64,000 bases of DNA from Microbacterium pygmaeum (GCF_900100885.1 NZ_LT629692.1:2046001-2110000), one strand, 5' to 3'. Shown: positions 35,857-44,661, numbered from the stretch's first letter. Numbers and translations are program-made. The notes: a model not told the origin generated them from the letters alone.

Positions 35857-36192
35857 TCAGGCCGCGCCGCCGAAGTACACCTCGACCTCGTGGACCTGAC
35901 CGTCCAAGACCCGGGATGCCTCCACGTTGCGGTAGCGCGTTCCGTCCACCTGATACTCGTACCGGTGCAGCACCAGGCCGTCCGCCTCCAACAGCTGCAG
36001 GGTCGTACTCGCGGAGTCGAAATGGTCCGCGGTGGGGAAGCACCTCTCGAGCCACTGGGCCTTGTCCAGATGATCATCCTGCGGGCTGGTGAACACGAAG
36101 TCGTCGGCCATCAGCGACTCGGCGGTCGCGCGATCCTGCTGCTGGAACGCCCGCATGAACTGGGCGACCGTGTCGGTGCTCGATGTGCTCAT
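35857..36192 (-). CDS. NTF2-like (SnoaL-type) protein
   Basis: A 111-residue single-domain protein of the nuclear transport factor 2 / SnoaL fold. The signature helices VAQFMRAFQQQDRATAESLMADDFVFTSP and the beta segment YEYQVDGTRYRNVEASRVLDGQVHEVEVYFG are seen. Members range from isomerases to binding proteins, and no catalytic residue assignment is possible here. It is first in a two-gene minus-strand unit with DUF72. Confidence 0.8.
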   Translation of the reverse strand: MSTSSTDTVAQFMRAFQQQDRATAESLMADDFVFTSPQDDHLDKAQWLERCFPTADHFDSASTTLQLLEADGLVLHRYEYQVDGTRYRNVEASRVLDGQVHEVEVYFGGAA

Positions 36193-36198
36193 GCCGGG

Positions 36199-36320
36199 AC
36201 GGTAGGGCCAGCGACCTGCGGCACGGAAGGGTGTTGACACGCCGGTGCAGTTCGGGTCGTCCTGCCCCAGATCGACGGGAAGCGCAACCCCCGGCATCCG
36301 TTCGGCACCGGCCGTAGCGT
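36199..36320. promoter_or_regulatory. Divergent leaderless promoters: NTF2-like gene (-) and GH15 gene (+)
   Basis: On the minus strand TACCGT (36204-36199) is 6 nt before the ATG of the NTF2-like gene. On the plus strand TAGCGT (36315-36320) is 8 nt before the ATG of the glycoside hydrolase gene. About 110 bp lies between the hexamers. Confidence 0.45.
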
Positions 36321-36328
36321 GAATCGCG

Positions 36329-38158
36329 ATGACTTCGATCGCTGAATCCCGCCGACCCCGAACGCCCGCGGGAGAGGACCTGCGCTCGTACGCGGCGATC
36401 GGGGACGGCCGTACCGTTGCGCTGATCGGCATGCGCGGCCAGGTCGACTGGCTGCCGATCCCGAACCTCGGCTCGCTGCCCGTGTTCGCCCGCCTGCTGG
36501 ATGACGAGACCGGCGGATGCATCGAGCTCGAGCCCGTCGATGAGTACGCCGTCACCCGTCGGTACGTGAAGGGGACCAACGTCCTGCGCACCACGTTCAC
36601 GACCGCGCGCGGCCGGGCGACGGTGACCGACGCCCTCGTCACGGGGATCGCCGGGAGGCTGCCCTGGGCGGAGCTGGCGCGGCGGGTCGAGGGCGTGTCG
36701 GGAACCGTCCCGTTCGCGTGGCGGGTCGTTCCGGGGACTGCACTGGGCACGGCGTCGCCGTGGATCGAGCAGAGCGCGCAGGGGCCGGTCATCCGCACCG
36801 GTGAGACGACCGTCGCGGTCGTCGGCTCCGATCACGGGATGAGCGGGAAGACCACCGGCCCGTCCGGCGCACCGCAGCTCGCCGGATCGCTCACCGCCAC
36901 GGGTGGCTCACGACACCTGCTGGTGGTGGTCGCCACGCATGACGAACCGCTGCACCTTCCGGACCCGGACATCGTCGATCAGGGGATCGAGCGCACCATC
37001 GCGAATTGGCGGTCCTGGTCGCGCGAGTTCTCCTCCTCGGGAGCGTGGGCCGACGAGGTGCAACGCAGCGTGCTCGCGCTCAAACTCCTGATCTTCAGTC
37101 CGACCGGCTCGATCGCCGCAGCGGCGACCACCTCGCTTCCGGAGGGGTCGCGTGGGGGGAAGAACTGGGACTACCGATTCGCATGGGTGCGCGACCTCGC
37201 GTACACGGCGCACGCCCTCGTGTATTTCGGGCTCCGTGAGGAGACGCATGCGGCGATCTCATGGCTGCTGCGCACGATCCGCGACAACGGACCCGAACTG
37301 CACATCTTCTACGGCTTGGGCGGCGACGTGCCCGCCGAGGTCCGCGAGTACGACGTGGCCGGGTGGCGCGGGATCGGACCCGTCGTGACGGGCAACCCGG
37401 CACAGGGTCAACTCCAGCTCGGCGTGTACGGGGACCTCTTCGCGATCTGCCGGACCTACGTGGACGCGGGCAATGTCCTGGATGTGGCGACGGGACGCAT
37501 GCTGGCCGAGGTCGCCGACCGCACGTGCGATCTGTGGCGGAATCAGGATGCCGGGATGTGGGAGCTGCCGGAACTGCAGCACTACACCTCGTCGAAGATG
37601 GGGTGCTGGCTGGCGCTCGGAGACGCGATCCACCTGGCCGAGCTCGGCCAGGTGGCCGGCAGCCCCGAGCGCTGGCGCGCCGAGCAGCAGCGGATCGCGG
37701 AATGGATCGCGCAGCACTGCTGGTCCCAGGATCGTCAGGCGTACGTCATGTTCCCGGGGTCGGACGACCTCGACGCCTCGGTCCTCCTGCACGCGCCCAG
37801 CGGATTCGATCGCGGCGAGCGCATGTCCTCGACGATCGACGCCCTGACCGACGAACTCGGCGCCGGGCCCCACCTGTACCGGTACTCGGGCGTGCAACAG
37901 GAGGAGCACGCCTTCGTGGCCTGCGGATACTGGCGGGCCACCGCGCTGGCGTGCGTCGGACGCCTGGACGAGGCGATCGAGGCGATGGATGCGCTCGTGA
38001 AGACGACGAACGACGTCGGGCTCCTCGCCGAGATGATCGACCCCGCCGACGGCTCGTTCTGGGGCAACCTGCCGCAGGCGCTGAGCCACCTGGCCCTGAT
38101 CACGGCAGCCCTCACGATCGACGAACTGGACGATCGCTCCGCTTCGCCGACCACTTGA
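36329..38158 (+). CDS. Glycoside hydrolase family 15 protein (glucoamylase/trehalase-like)
   Basis: A 609-residue cytoplasmic enzyme with an N-terminal beta-sandwich trehalase-like domain (LRSYAAIGDGRTVALIGMRGQVDWLPIPN, residues 18-46) and a C-terminal (alpha/alpha)6 GH15 barrel. The barrel carries NWDYRFAWVRDLAYTAHAL, MWELPELQHYTSSKMGCWLAL and QQEEHAFVACGYW; the Glu residues of the last two segments are candidate catalytic acid and base. Actinobacterial relatives include trehalases and glucoamylases, and the substrate cannot be decided. There is no signal peptide. The SDR gene follows after 28 bp. Confidence 0.88.
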   Translation: MTSIAESRRPRTPAGEDLRSYAAIGDGRTVALIGMRGQVDWLPIPNLGSLPVFARLLDDETGGCIELEPVDEYAVTRRYVKGTNVLRTTFTTARGRATVTDALVTGIAGRLPWAELARRVEGVSGTVPFAWRVVPGTALGTASPWIEQSAQGPVIRTGETTVAVVGSDHGMSGKTTGPSGAPQLAGSLTATGGSRHLLVVVATHDEPLHLPDPDIVDQGIERTIANWRSWSREFSSSGAWADEVQRSVLALKLLIFSPTGSIAAAATTSLPEGSRGGKNWDYRFAWVRDLAYTAHALVYFGLREETHAAISWLLRTIRDNGPELHIFYGLGGDVPAEVREYDVAGWRGIGPVVTGNPAQGQLQLGVYGDLFAICRTYVDAGNVLDVATGRMLAEVADRTCDLWRNQDAGMWELPELQHYTSSKMGCWLALGDAIHLAELGQVAGSPERWRAEQQRIAEWIAQHCWSQDRQAYVMFPGSDDLDASVLLHAPSGFDRGERMSSTIDALTDELGAGPHLYRYSGVQQEEHAFVACGYWRATALACVGRLDEAIEAMDALVKTTNDVGLLAEMIDPADGSFWGNLPQALSHLALITAALTIDELDDRSASPTT

Positions 38159-38186
38159 TTCCGTACGCACGACGAGAGGAACACGC

Positions 38187-38987
38187 ATGGACCTGGGTAT
38201 CGAAGGACGCATCGCACTGATCACCGGCGCGGACTCGGGCATCGGCTGGCATACGGCCCAGGCGCTGCTGGACGAGGGCGCGATCGTCGTCATCAGCGAC
38301 CAGGACCAGGAGCAGCTGGATGCCGCGGCAGCGCGATTGGCGGGAGCCGGCGATCGCGTCCATGCCTTCGCCGCGGACATCACCGATCTCGCCTCGCTGG
38401 AGGCCCTCCACGACGCGGTGCAGCAGGCGGTGGGCGACATCGACATCCTCGTGCAATCGGCGGGAGTCACCGGAGCACAGGGGCTCTTCCACGAGATCGA
38501 CGATGCCGGCTGGGTGGAGACCCTGGAGATCGATCTGCTCGGACCGGTCCGGCTCGTCCGGCAGTTCCTCCCGTCGCTGCGGAAGGGAGGCTGGGGGCGC
38601 ATCGTGTTCCTCGCCTCGGAGGATGCCGTCCAGCCCTACGATGATGAGCTGCCCTACTGCGCCGCCAAGGCCGGCATCCTGGCCCTGTCCAAAGGACTGT
38701 CGCGGTCGTACGCGTCGGAGGGGCTCCTGGTCAACGCGGTCTCTCCTGCGTTCATCTCCACGCCGATGACCGACGCGATGATGCGCAAGCGCGCCGACGA
38801 ACGCGGCGAGTCCGTCGACGAGGCCATCGAATCCTTCCTCGAAGAGGAGCGGCCGTACATGGAACTCGGCCGACGCGGCGAACCCGATGAGGTCGCCGCC
38901 GTCATCGCCTTCCTGTGCTCGGAGCGCGCCTCGTTCGTGACCGGGTCGAACTATCGCGTCGACTCCGGCTCGGTCGCGACGATCTGA
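38187..38987 (+). CDS. Short-chain dehydrogenase/reductase
   Basis: A 266-residue SDR oxidoreductase. The NAD(P)-binding TGADSGIG is at about residues 14-21. The acidic stretch SDQDQEQ after beta-2 favours NAD(H), and the classical catalytic residues are Ser in IVFLASEDAV and Tyr/Lys in PYCAAKAG. The C-terminal FLCSERASFVTGSNYRVDSG is typical. Substrate unknown. AGAGGAA precedes the ATG. Its position 28 bp behind the GH15 gene suggests an operon, perhaps in oligosaccharide or sugar oxidation. Confidence 0.86.
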   Translation: MDLGIEGRIALITGADSGIGWHTAQALLDEGAIVVISDQDQEQLDAAAARLAGAGDRVHAFAADITDLASLEALHDAVQQAVGDIDILVQSAGVTGAQGLFHEIDDAGWVETLEIDLLGPVRLVRQFLPSLRKGGWGRIVFLASEDAVQPYDDELPYCAAKAGILALSKGLSRSYASEGLLVNAVSPAFISTPMTDAMMRKRADERGESVDEAIESFLEEERPYMELGRRGEPDEVAAVIAFLCSERASFVTGSNYRVDSGSVATI

Positions 38988-38994
38988 GGCCAGG

Positions 38995-39000
38995 TAGCCT
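38995..39000 (+). promoter_or_regulatory. -10 element (TAGCCT) of the third AlkZ-like gene
   Basis: TAGCCT ends 6 nt before the GTG at 39007, so this gene can be transcribed independently of the SDR gene 19 bp upstream. Confidence 0.45.
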
Positions 39001-39006
39001 CGTGCC

Positions 39007-40098
39007 GTGACGCACCGGCTCACCCGCGACCAGGCGCGGCGGATCATCGTCCGCGCGCAGCTGCTGGATGCGAACCGTCCGGGCGATGTCGTCGAGGTCG
39101 CCGAACAGCTCGGATACATCAAGATCGACCCGACCGCGACGATCGCGCCGTGCGAACACACGGTGCTGTGGTCACGGATCGGCTGGTCGTACGAAGGCGG
39201 GCAGCTGCAGAAGGCCGTCGAGGACGATCGTCTGCTGTTCGAGTTCGACGGTGCCTTCCGTCCGCTCAGCGTGCTGCCGCTGATGCTGCCGGCCATGCGG
39301 CGGTGGCCGGAGCGCGATGCGTCGAAGCAGTGGCTGGAGGCGAACGAGGACTTCGCGCGCGAGGTGGTCGCGCGATTGGACGGCGAGGGGCCGCTCCTGG
39401 CATCGCAGATCCCCGACACCGCCAGGGTGAGCCGGACGCCGGATGGCTGGAGCGGATCCAATCAGGTGCCGACCATGCTGGATTTCCTGCTGCGGCAGGG
39501 CAGAGTCGCGATCGCGGGCCGCGAGGGCCGGCATCGCCGCTGGGATCTGGCCGAGCGCGTCTATCCGTCCGACCTTCCCGACTACGACGACGAGGAGGCC
39601 GCACAGCTGCTGGAGGAGCGGATGCTGCAGGCCGCCGGCATCGTGCGCCCGCACTCCTGGTGGAACGGCGTCGGCAAGAGCACCGGGGAGGCGGCGACGG
39701 TCGAAGGGAGCTCGTGGAGATTCCGGGTGGACCCCGAGGCGCTGGCCGCCCTCGACGAGCGCGACGAGGGCGGCCGGGTGGCGTTCCTGAATCCCTATGA
39801 CAGCCTGCTGTTCGACCGTGCGCGGCTGAAGGAGCTGTTCGGATTCGAGTACGTGCTCGAGCAGTTCAAGCCGCAGGCGCAACGACGGTACGGGTTCTTC
39901 GCGCATCCGATCCTGATCGGCGACCGCTTCGTCGGAATGCTCGATGCAGCGACCGACCGGGAGCGTGAGGTGCTGCGCATCGCCGCCGTCCACGAGTTCC
40001 TGCCGTTGGAGCCGGAGGAACATGACATGGTGCGCGCGGAGATCGCCGAGCTGGCCGAGTGGCTGGGGGTCGGCGTCGCCGACGCCGACCCCCGGTGA
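39007..40098 (+). CDS. AlkZ/YcaQ-like winged-helix protein (HTH_42 family), paralog 3
   Basis: A 363-residue protein closely similar to paralog 1 at 5256-6356: both begin with an HRLTR(D/E)xAR helix, share the HT(V/I)LWSR(I/L)GW segment and the FGFEYVLEQFKPQAQRRYGFFAHPIL block. At the catalytic Q-x-D position it has KID (residues 39-41), keeping the aspartate but replacing glutamine with lysine. Activity is therefore uncertain; a lysine here could even allow a different chemistry. Leaderless GTG start. It converges with the SHOCT-domain gene with a 3-bp gap. Confidence 0.78.
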   Translation: MTHRLTRDQARRIIVRAQLLDANRPGDVVEVAEQLGYIKIDPTATIAPCEHTVLWSRIGWSYEGGQLQKAVEDDRLLFEFDGAFRPLSVLPLMLPAMRRWPERDASKQWLEANEDFAREVVARLDGEGPLLASQIPDTARVSRTPDGWSGSNQVPTMLDFLLRQGRVAIAGREGRHRRWDLAERVYPSDLPDYDDEEAAQLLEERMLQAAGIVRPHSWWNGVGKSTGEAATVEGSSWRFRVDPEALAALDERDEGGRVAFLNPYDSLLFDRARLKELFGFEYVLEQFKPQAQRRYGFFAHPILIGDRFVGMLDAATDREREVLRIAAVHEFLPLEPEEHDMVRAEIAELAEWLGVGVADADPR

Positions 40099-40101
40099 CC
40101 G

Positions 40102-40485
40102 TCAGCCGGCGAGGGCTTTCGCCTTCAGGGAGTCGAACTCCGCCTGCGTGATCGTGCCGGCATCCAGCAGCTGCTTGGCGGACTCGATCTGCGCGGTCGG
40201 AGAGGTCGCCGTTCCTGCGACGCTGCGGATGTAGCTGTCCGCCTCGCTCTGCGCCTGTCCGCGGCGGGCCATCTCGCGCTGTGCCATGCCCTTGCCGCGC
40301 GCGATGAGGTAGATCAGCGCCGCGAGGAAGGGCAGGAAGACGAGGAAGATGACCCAGAGCGCCTTGCCCCACCCGTTCAGGTCGGGATCACGGAAGACGT
40401 CGATGATGATCGTGATGAAGATCCAGATACATGCGATCAGGATGTAGACCCAGAAGATCCAGAGGAAGAACTCCCAGATGTTCAT
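40102..40485 (-). CDS. SHOCT domain membrane protein with PLDc_N-like helices
   Basis: A 127-residue protein with two N-terminal transmembrane helices (about residues 8-31 and 42-63, tryptophan- and isoleucine-rich, the PLDc_N-type hairpin). A short linker leads to a C-terminal SHOCT motif (AKQLLDAGTITQAEFDSLKAKAL). SHOCT is a short helical oligomerisation module found at protein ends. Similar proteins are common in actinobacterial genomes without an assigned function. It lies 151 bp from the divergent Fpg/Nei gene. Confidence 0.82.
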   Translation of the reverse strand: MNIWEFFLWIFWVYILIACIWIFITIIIDVFRDPDLNGWGKALWVIFLVFLPFLAALIYLIARGKGMAQREMARRGQAQSEADSYIRSVAGTATSPTAQIESAKQLLDAGTITQAEFDSLKAKALAG

Positions 40486-40636
40486 TAGCGTGCCTTTCGT
40501 CGATGAACGTGGTCGGGATCGAGGGACTTCTCCTCACGCCACGCCCTGACGCTATCCGGCGGCCCTCGAGCCGGACGTCACCCGGAGGGGATGAGCCTCG
40601 GAACCGGAACCGGGCTCCGCATGGAATCATGGCGGC

Positions 40637-41500
40637 ATGCCCGAGTCGCCCGAGGTCGCGGAACTGGCGTCGTTCCTGACCGCTCATGCCGCCGGCCGTA
40701 CGATCACCGCGTTCGAGGTCCTGCTGCCGAAGGCGGTCAAGACGGCACAGCCTGCACCCGGCGACCTCGTCGGACGTCGCATCGACGGAGTCGTGCGACG
40801 CGGGAAGATGATCGACATCGAGGCGGGGTCGGCACAGGACCATCTGCACGCGATCGTGCATTTCGGTCACGACGGATGGGTGCTTTGGCACGACACGGCA
40901 CCCGGAGGGTCCAGACGTGCGGGGGATGCCACGCTGATGGCGCGTGTCCGCCTCGACGACGGATCGGGGTTCGATCTCACGGATGCGGGTCAGTGGAAAG
41001 CGCTGACGGTGCACGTCGTCGCGGAGCCGGGCGAGGTGCCCGCGGTGGCCAAGCTCGGTATCGACCCGCTGGATGACGACCTGGACGATGAGCGGTTCGC
41101 CGCCCTGTTCGCCACCGTGCTCGGCGGTCGCAAGAAGCAGATCAAGGCGCTGCTGCAGGATCAGAGTGCCTTCGCCGGCATCGGCAATGCCTATTCGGAC
41201 GAGATCCTGCATGCCGCCCGCATCTCGCCGGTCACGCATGCCGCGAGCCTGTCGCCTCTGGAGGTGGCGCGGCTTGCGCACGCGACGCGCGCAGGGCTGA
41301 GGTCGGCCAGGGCAGCGCGGGTCGGGATACCGCCCGGTGAGCTGCGGGCGGCCAAGCACGCCGCACTGCGCGTGCACCGCCGGACCGGCCAGGCGTGTCC
41401 GGTCTGCGGCGATCGCGTCCGCGAGCACATGTTCTCCGGCGCGGCAGCGCAGTACTGCCCGACCTGTCAGACCGGCGGTGAGGCGCTCCCCGGGAGGTGA
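40637..41500 (+). CDS. Fpg/Nei family DNA glycosylase
   Basis: Bifunctional DNA glycosylase/AP lyase acting on oxidised bases. The 287-residue protein begins MPESPEVAEL, so Pro1 (after Met removal) is available as the catalytic nucleophile and Glu2 as the acid. The helix-two-turn-helix region is LLQDQSAFAGIGNAYSDEILHAARISP, and the C-terminal zinc finger has cysteine pairs CPVC and CPTC, with QTGG at its end. The serine at position 4 (instead of Leu of typical Fpg) and the divergent middle favour a Nei2-like or unclassified actinobacterial subgroup. No clear ribosome-binding site. Confidence 0.88.
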   Translation: MPESPEVAELASFLTAHAAGRTITAFEVLLPKAVKTAQPAPGDLVGRRIDGVVRRGKMIDIEAGSAQDHLHAIVHFGHDGWVLWHDTAPGGSRRAGDATLMARVRLDDGSGFDLTDAGQWKALTVHVVAEPGEVPAVAKLGIDPLDDDLDDERFAALFATVLGGRKKQIKALLQDQSAFAGIGNAYSDEILHAARISPVTHAASLSPLEVARLAHATRAGLRSARAARVGIPPGELRAAKHAALRVHRRTGQACPVCGDRVREHMFSGAAAQYCPTCQTGGEALPGR

Positions 41501-41537
41501 CCCTGCGCTCTGACGGAGCCGGACCGCCTGCGCGCAC

Positions 41538-41543
41538 TAGCAT
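41538..41543 (+). promoter_or_regulatory. -10 element (TAGCAT) of the Cys-rich short ORF
   Basis: TAGCAT ends 6 nt before ATG 41550, predicting that the short ORF is translated from a leaderless mRNA that runs on into the overlapping membrane-protein gene. Confidence 0.5.
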
Positions 41544-41549
41544 GGAGGC

Positions 41550-41678
41550 ATGACCACTTCGCAGCTTCCCACCCCCGCGACCCTCCTGCCCGTGACCGAG
41601 GACAAGAACCTCCTCACGGTCGTGGAGTCTTCCGCCGGCTCGTGCTGCGGTGGCTCCGCCTGCGGCACCGGCAACTGA
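41550..41678 (+). CDS. Leaderless 42-residue Cys-rich ORF (leader peptide, modified peptide or metal-binding peptide)
   Basis: A short ORF with a -10 box exactly six bases upstream. The first 30 residues are ordinary and slightly acidic (LPVTEDKNLLTVVES). The last 12 are SCCGGSACGTGN, with two adjacent cysteines followed by a third, in a Gly/Ser context. The reading frame overlaps the GTG start of the following membrane-protein gene by 29 nt. Three explanations fit: a cysteine-responsive polycysteine leader ORF of the kind described in mycobacteria, a ribosomally made peptide whose Cys/Ser tail is modified, or a small metal-binding peptide. No peptide-modifying enzyme gene is nearby. The function is not determined. 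Confidence 0.6.
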   Translation: MTTSQLPTPATLLPVTEDKNLLTVVESSAGSCCGGSACGTGN

Positions 41679-42249
41679 GCCGACCCCGCAGGGACTTCGG
41701 CGAATCCCTCCTGAGGTCGTGTTCCCTCCGGCTGAGCGCAGCGGCGACACCCACTACGGAACGACCGCGCGCGTCTCGCGCATCCTCATGTCCGAGGAGG
41801 CGGTGTACGGACTGATCCTCGTCTCCGGGATGATCGTGGTGAGCTACACGCTCACCGGCACCTCCTTGAGCGCGCTGACCACCGTCATCGCAACCGTGGT
41901 CGTCTTCTATGCCGCCCACGTCTACTCGGGAACCCTCGGTCGCCTGGCGGCCACCGAGGGAAGGGCCGGACTCTCCGAGAGCATTCGGGCGGCCGCACGA
42001 CACTCGCTGGGCATGCTGCTGGTCTCACTGGTGCCGATCGCGGTCCTGCTGCTGGGCGTCTCCCGCGCCGTCGACGACGATTTCGCGGTCTGGCTCGCCC
42101 TGTCCGTCGACACGCTCGCGCTCGGAATCCTCGGCTGGCTGGCGGTGTCGAAGTGGACCTCGCACTTCTGGCTGCGGCTGGCCAGTGCGCTGATCACCGC
42201 GGCCTTCGGCGGGGTCATCATCCTGCTGAAAGCGTTCATCCACCACTGA
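41650..42249 (+). CDS. Multi-pass membrane protein, unknown function
   Basis: A protein of up to 199 residues that I cannot assign to a family. After about 45 hydrophilic, Pro-rich residues (with DTHYGTTARVSRILMSEEAVYG) there are about five hydrophobic helices near residues 53-70, 76-93, 118-138, 145-163 and 175-194. The start is uncertain: GTG 41650 lies inside the Cys-rich ORF and would make the two genes overlap, GTG 41719 and ATG 41788 are alternatives. The protein-like sequence before 41788 argues for an upstream start. The overlap suggests that its translation depends on that of the short ORF. Confidence 0.65.
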   Translation: MAPPAAPATEPTPQGLRRIPPEVVFPPAERSGDTHYGTTARVSRILMSEEAVYGLILVSGMIVVSYTLTGTSLSALTTVIATVVVFYAAHVYSGTLGRLAATEGRAGLSESIRAAARHSLGMLLVSLVPIAVLLLGVSRAVDDDFAVWLALSVDTLALGILGWLAVSKWTSHFWLRLASALITAAFGGVIILLKAFIHH

Positions 42250-42266
42250 CGAAACAGCGCTGCCCG

Positions 42267-42845
42267 TCAGTCGCGCATCGGCGTCAGCAGCGCCGTGGAG
42301 AGCCGTGCGCTCAGCCCTGGCATCCTGTCGACGGGTACGGCGAGTGCCCGCAGCGCGCGGCTGTAGTAATTCCGTGCTGCCGCCGCGAGCGCGATGTCCA
42401 CGATCTGACGGTCCGAGAAGCCCTGATCGCGCAGCGCCTGCGAATCGGCGTCGGTCATGCCCGCGGCATCCGTGGACACGCGCTCAGCGAACCGCATGAC
42501 CGCAGCATCCGCCTCGCTCAGGCCTGCGTCCCCGTAGTCCACGGCCACCCGCTCCAGTTGGGCCTCGTCGAACACCCCCGCGCGCAGCGCTTTGCGCCCG
42601 TGCGCGAGGAGGCAGTGCGGCGACGGGATGCCACGGGCCGCACCGAGTGTCGCCAGTTCGTAGACGCGCAGACCGATCGACGGGACGATCGCGCCGATGA
42701 GCGCCTCGAAAGCGCGCTCCGCCTCCGGATTGATCGCCATCGCTTTCGTGTGGCTGAAGACGACGCCGTCGTCGCTCAGGTCTTCGGCGTACAGCTCGGC
42801 GACCACGCCCTCGGCTTCGGTCTCGGACGGTGGACGAACGATCAC
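42267..42845 (-). CDS. Carboxymuconolactone-decarboxylase / AhpD-like protein
   Basis: A 192-residue all-alpha protein of the CMD superfamily, related to alkylhydroperoxidase D. The core helix has SPHCLLAHGRKALRAG, with a single cysteine and a His four residues on, instead of the CxxC pair of true AhpD peroxidases. It resembles the peroxidase-related subgroup of unknown substrate. GTG 42845 is favoured by AAGGAG upstream on the minus strand; the frame extends further but into the terminator hairpin region. The MFS exporter gene lies upstream on the same strand, separated by a hairpin. Confidence 0.8.
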   Translation of the reverse strand: MIVRPPSETEAEGVVAELYAEDLSDDGVVFSHTKAMAINPEAERAFEALIGAIVPSIGLRVYELATLGAARGIPSPHCLLAHGRKALRAGVFDEAQLERVAVDYGDAGLSEADAAVMRFAERVSTDAAGMTDADSQALRDQGFSDRQIVDIALAAAARNYYSRALRALAVPVDRMPGLSARLSTALLTPMRD

Positions 42846-42924
42846 GGCGCGCTCCTTCGCGGATCCCACCGGACGGGTTTCCGGTGATCCTGGCTCAGGA
42901 TGCCACGTGGATCCATTCGAGACG

Positions 42925-42959
42925 AGGGCCGCCGTGCATCGGTGATACACGGCGGCCCT
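42925..42959 (-). terminator. Hairpin behind the MFS gene
   Basis: Arms 42925-42936 and 42948-42959 form a perfect 12-bp GC-rich stem with an 11-nt loop, 11 bp beyond the stop of the MFS transporter gene on the minus strand. There is no T-run after it, so termination may be partial or depend on Rho. Confidence 0.55.
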
Positions 42960-42970
42960 GCGTCAGGGGA

Positions 42971-44488
42971 TCAGTGCCCGACGGGCGCGGGGAACGGCTG
43001 ATCAGCGGGCTTGCGGATGAAGAACGCGCCGACGATGAGCGGCAGCGAGACGATCGCGGCGATCGTGAATGCGGCGTGCGCGCCGGCGGCGCCGGCCGCA
43101 GCCTCACCGAGCCCGGCGTCGATCCCGCCGGCTGTCACCGACGACATGACCGTGACCATCAGAGCGATGCCTGCAGCACCCGCCACCTGCTGGATCGTGC
43201 CCAGCACGGCCGAGCCGTGCGAGTAGAACCTCGGCTGGAGCGAGCCCAGCGACGCGGTGAACAGGGGAGTGAACGAGAGCGCCAGCCCGATCGAGAGGAC
43301 CGTCTGCACGATGGCGATCACCCAGATCGGGGTGAACTGGTCGAACGTCGTGAAGGTCCACAGCGTTGCGCTGGCGATGATCGAGCCCGGAATCAGCAGG
43401 ACGCGGGTGCCCCAGCGGTCGTAGATGCGACCGATGAGGGGGCCGGCCAGGCCCATCGCAAGCGAGCCGGGAAGCACCACGAGCCCTGTGACCAGCGCCG
43501 TCACGCCGAGCACGCTCTGCATGTAGAGCGGGACGACGGTGATCGCACCGAAGAAGGCGAGCGACAGCAGCGCCATCTGGCCGATGGACAGCGAGAAGTT
43601 CGCCGAGCCGAACACGCGCAGATCCAGCAGGGCGTCATCCGTGCGCTGCAGACGGAACTGCCGCCACACGAACAGGGCGAGCGCGATGACGCCGATCGAG
43701 AACGAGGCGATGAGCGTGACCGTGGCGAGGCCGTTGGCGGCCGCCGCCTCCGCGCCGCTGCCGCCGTGGCCGCCGCCGCCGATCTGGCTGAGGCCGAACA
43801 CGATCCCGCCGAAGCCGAACGCGGAGAGGATGACCGACACGATGTCGAGCGGAGCCTTCGTGGTCTCGCCGATGTTGTGGATCCACCGTGCACCGACCCC
43901 CAGGGCGACCAGGGCGATCGGCAGGACGATGCCGAAGATCCAGCGCCACCCGACGGTGTCCAGCAGCAGGCCGCTGAGGGTCGGACCGATCGCCGGCGCG
44001 AGGGCCATCACGATGCTGACCCGCCCCATCATCCGGCCACGGGAGTGCGACGGCACGAGGCGCATGATCGTGGTCATCAGCAGGGGCATCATGATCGCCG
44101 TGCCGGATGCCTGGACGATGCGGGCCACCAGCAGCAGCTCGAAGCCGGGCGACAGGAAGGCGATCAGCGTGCCGAGCGAGAACAGGCTCATCGCGGTGAT
44201 GAACACGGCGCGCGTCGTGAACCGCTGCAGGAGGAAGCCGGTGATCGGGATCACGACGGCCATGGTGAGCATGAATGCGGTGGTCAGCCACTGCGCGGCG
44301 ACGGCCGTGATGCCCAGGTCGCCGATGAGGTGCGGGATCGCAACGCCCATCGTCGTCTCGTTGAGGATGGCGACGAAGGCGGCGCCCAGCAGCAGCCAGA
44401 TGATCCGGCTGTCTTCGGCGCTGACGGTCCGGCTCGATGTGGGGGTGGCGATGCTGCCGGTGCCTGGTCGGATGTCGGTGGCGGCCAT
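42971..44488 (-). CDS. MFS transporter of the DHA2 (EmrB/QacA, 14-helix) family
   Basis: A 505-residue drug:proton antiporter. Fourteen hydrophobic helices can be traced. Family marks are the N-terminal LNETTMGVAIPHLIGDLG segment (motif D1-like), QWLTTAFML, motif C ALAPAIGPTLSGLLLD after helix 4-5, and GWRWIFGIVLPIAL. It should export drugs or other hydrophobic compounds, with the substrate unknown. No TetR-type repressor gene is adjacent. The 173-bp region between it and the DUF1345 gene on the other strand holds its promoter; I see no clear operator there. Confidence 0.9.
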   Translation of the reverse strand: MAATDIRPGTGSIATPTSSRTVSAEDSRIIWLLLGAAFVAILNETTMGVAIPHLIGDLGITAVAAQWLTTAFMLTMAVVIPITGFLLQRFTTRAVFITAMSLFSLGTLIAFLSPGFELLLVARIVQASGTAIMMPLLMTTIMRLVPSHSRGRMMGRVSIVMALAPAIGPTLSGLLLDTVGWRWIFGIVLPIALVALGVGARWIHNIGETTKAPLDIVSVILSAFGFGGIVFGLSQIGGGGHGGSGAEAAAANGLATVTLIASFSIGVIALALFVWRQFRLQRTDDALLDLRVFGSANFSLSIGQMALLSLAFFGAITVVPLYMQSVLGVTALVTGLVVLPGSLAMGLAGPLIGRIYDRWGTRVLLIPGSIIASATLWTFTTFDQFTPIWVIAIVQTVLSIGLALSFTPLFTASLGSLQPRFYSHGSAVLGTIQQVAGAAGIALMVTVMSSVTAGGIDAGLGEAAAGAAGAHAAFTIAAIVSLPLIVGAFFIRKPADQPFPAPVGH

Positions 44489-44661
44489 AGGTCGTCTCCT
44501 CGGGGCTGGTCGATGCCGGCGGCTGGCGGCCGCCGGGTGGGTGCGAGATGCGGAAGGCCAGATGGACGCCGCCGAAGCGGGTCGTCAGAGAAATGGCAGC
44601 TCCTCAGACTAACGGCGGCCAATGACACGGCATTCCCGATCGGCGTGAAAACATTCGGGGC

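Noticed and set aside
41550..41678. Firm call of the Cys-rich ORF as a thiopeptide or other RiPP precursor
   Set aside because: No YcaO, radical SAM, lanthipeptide synthetase or dedicated peptidase/transporter gene lies nearby, so the role is left open.
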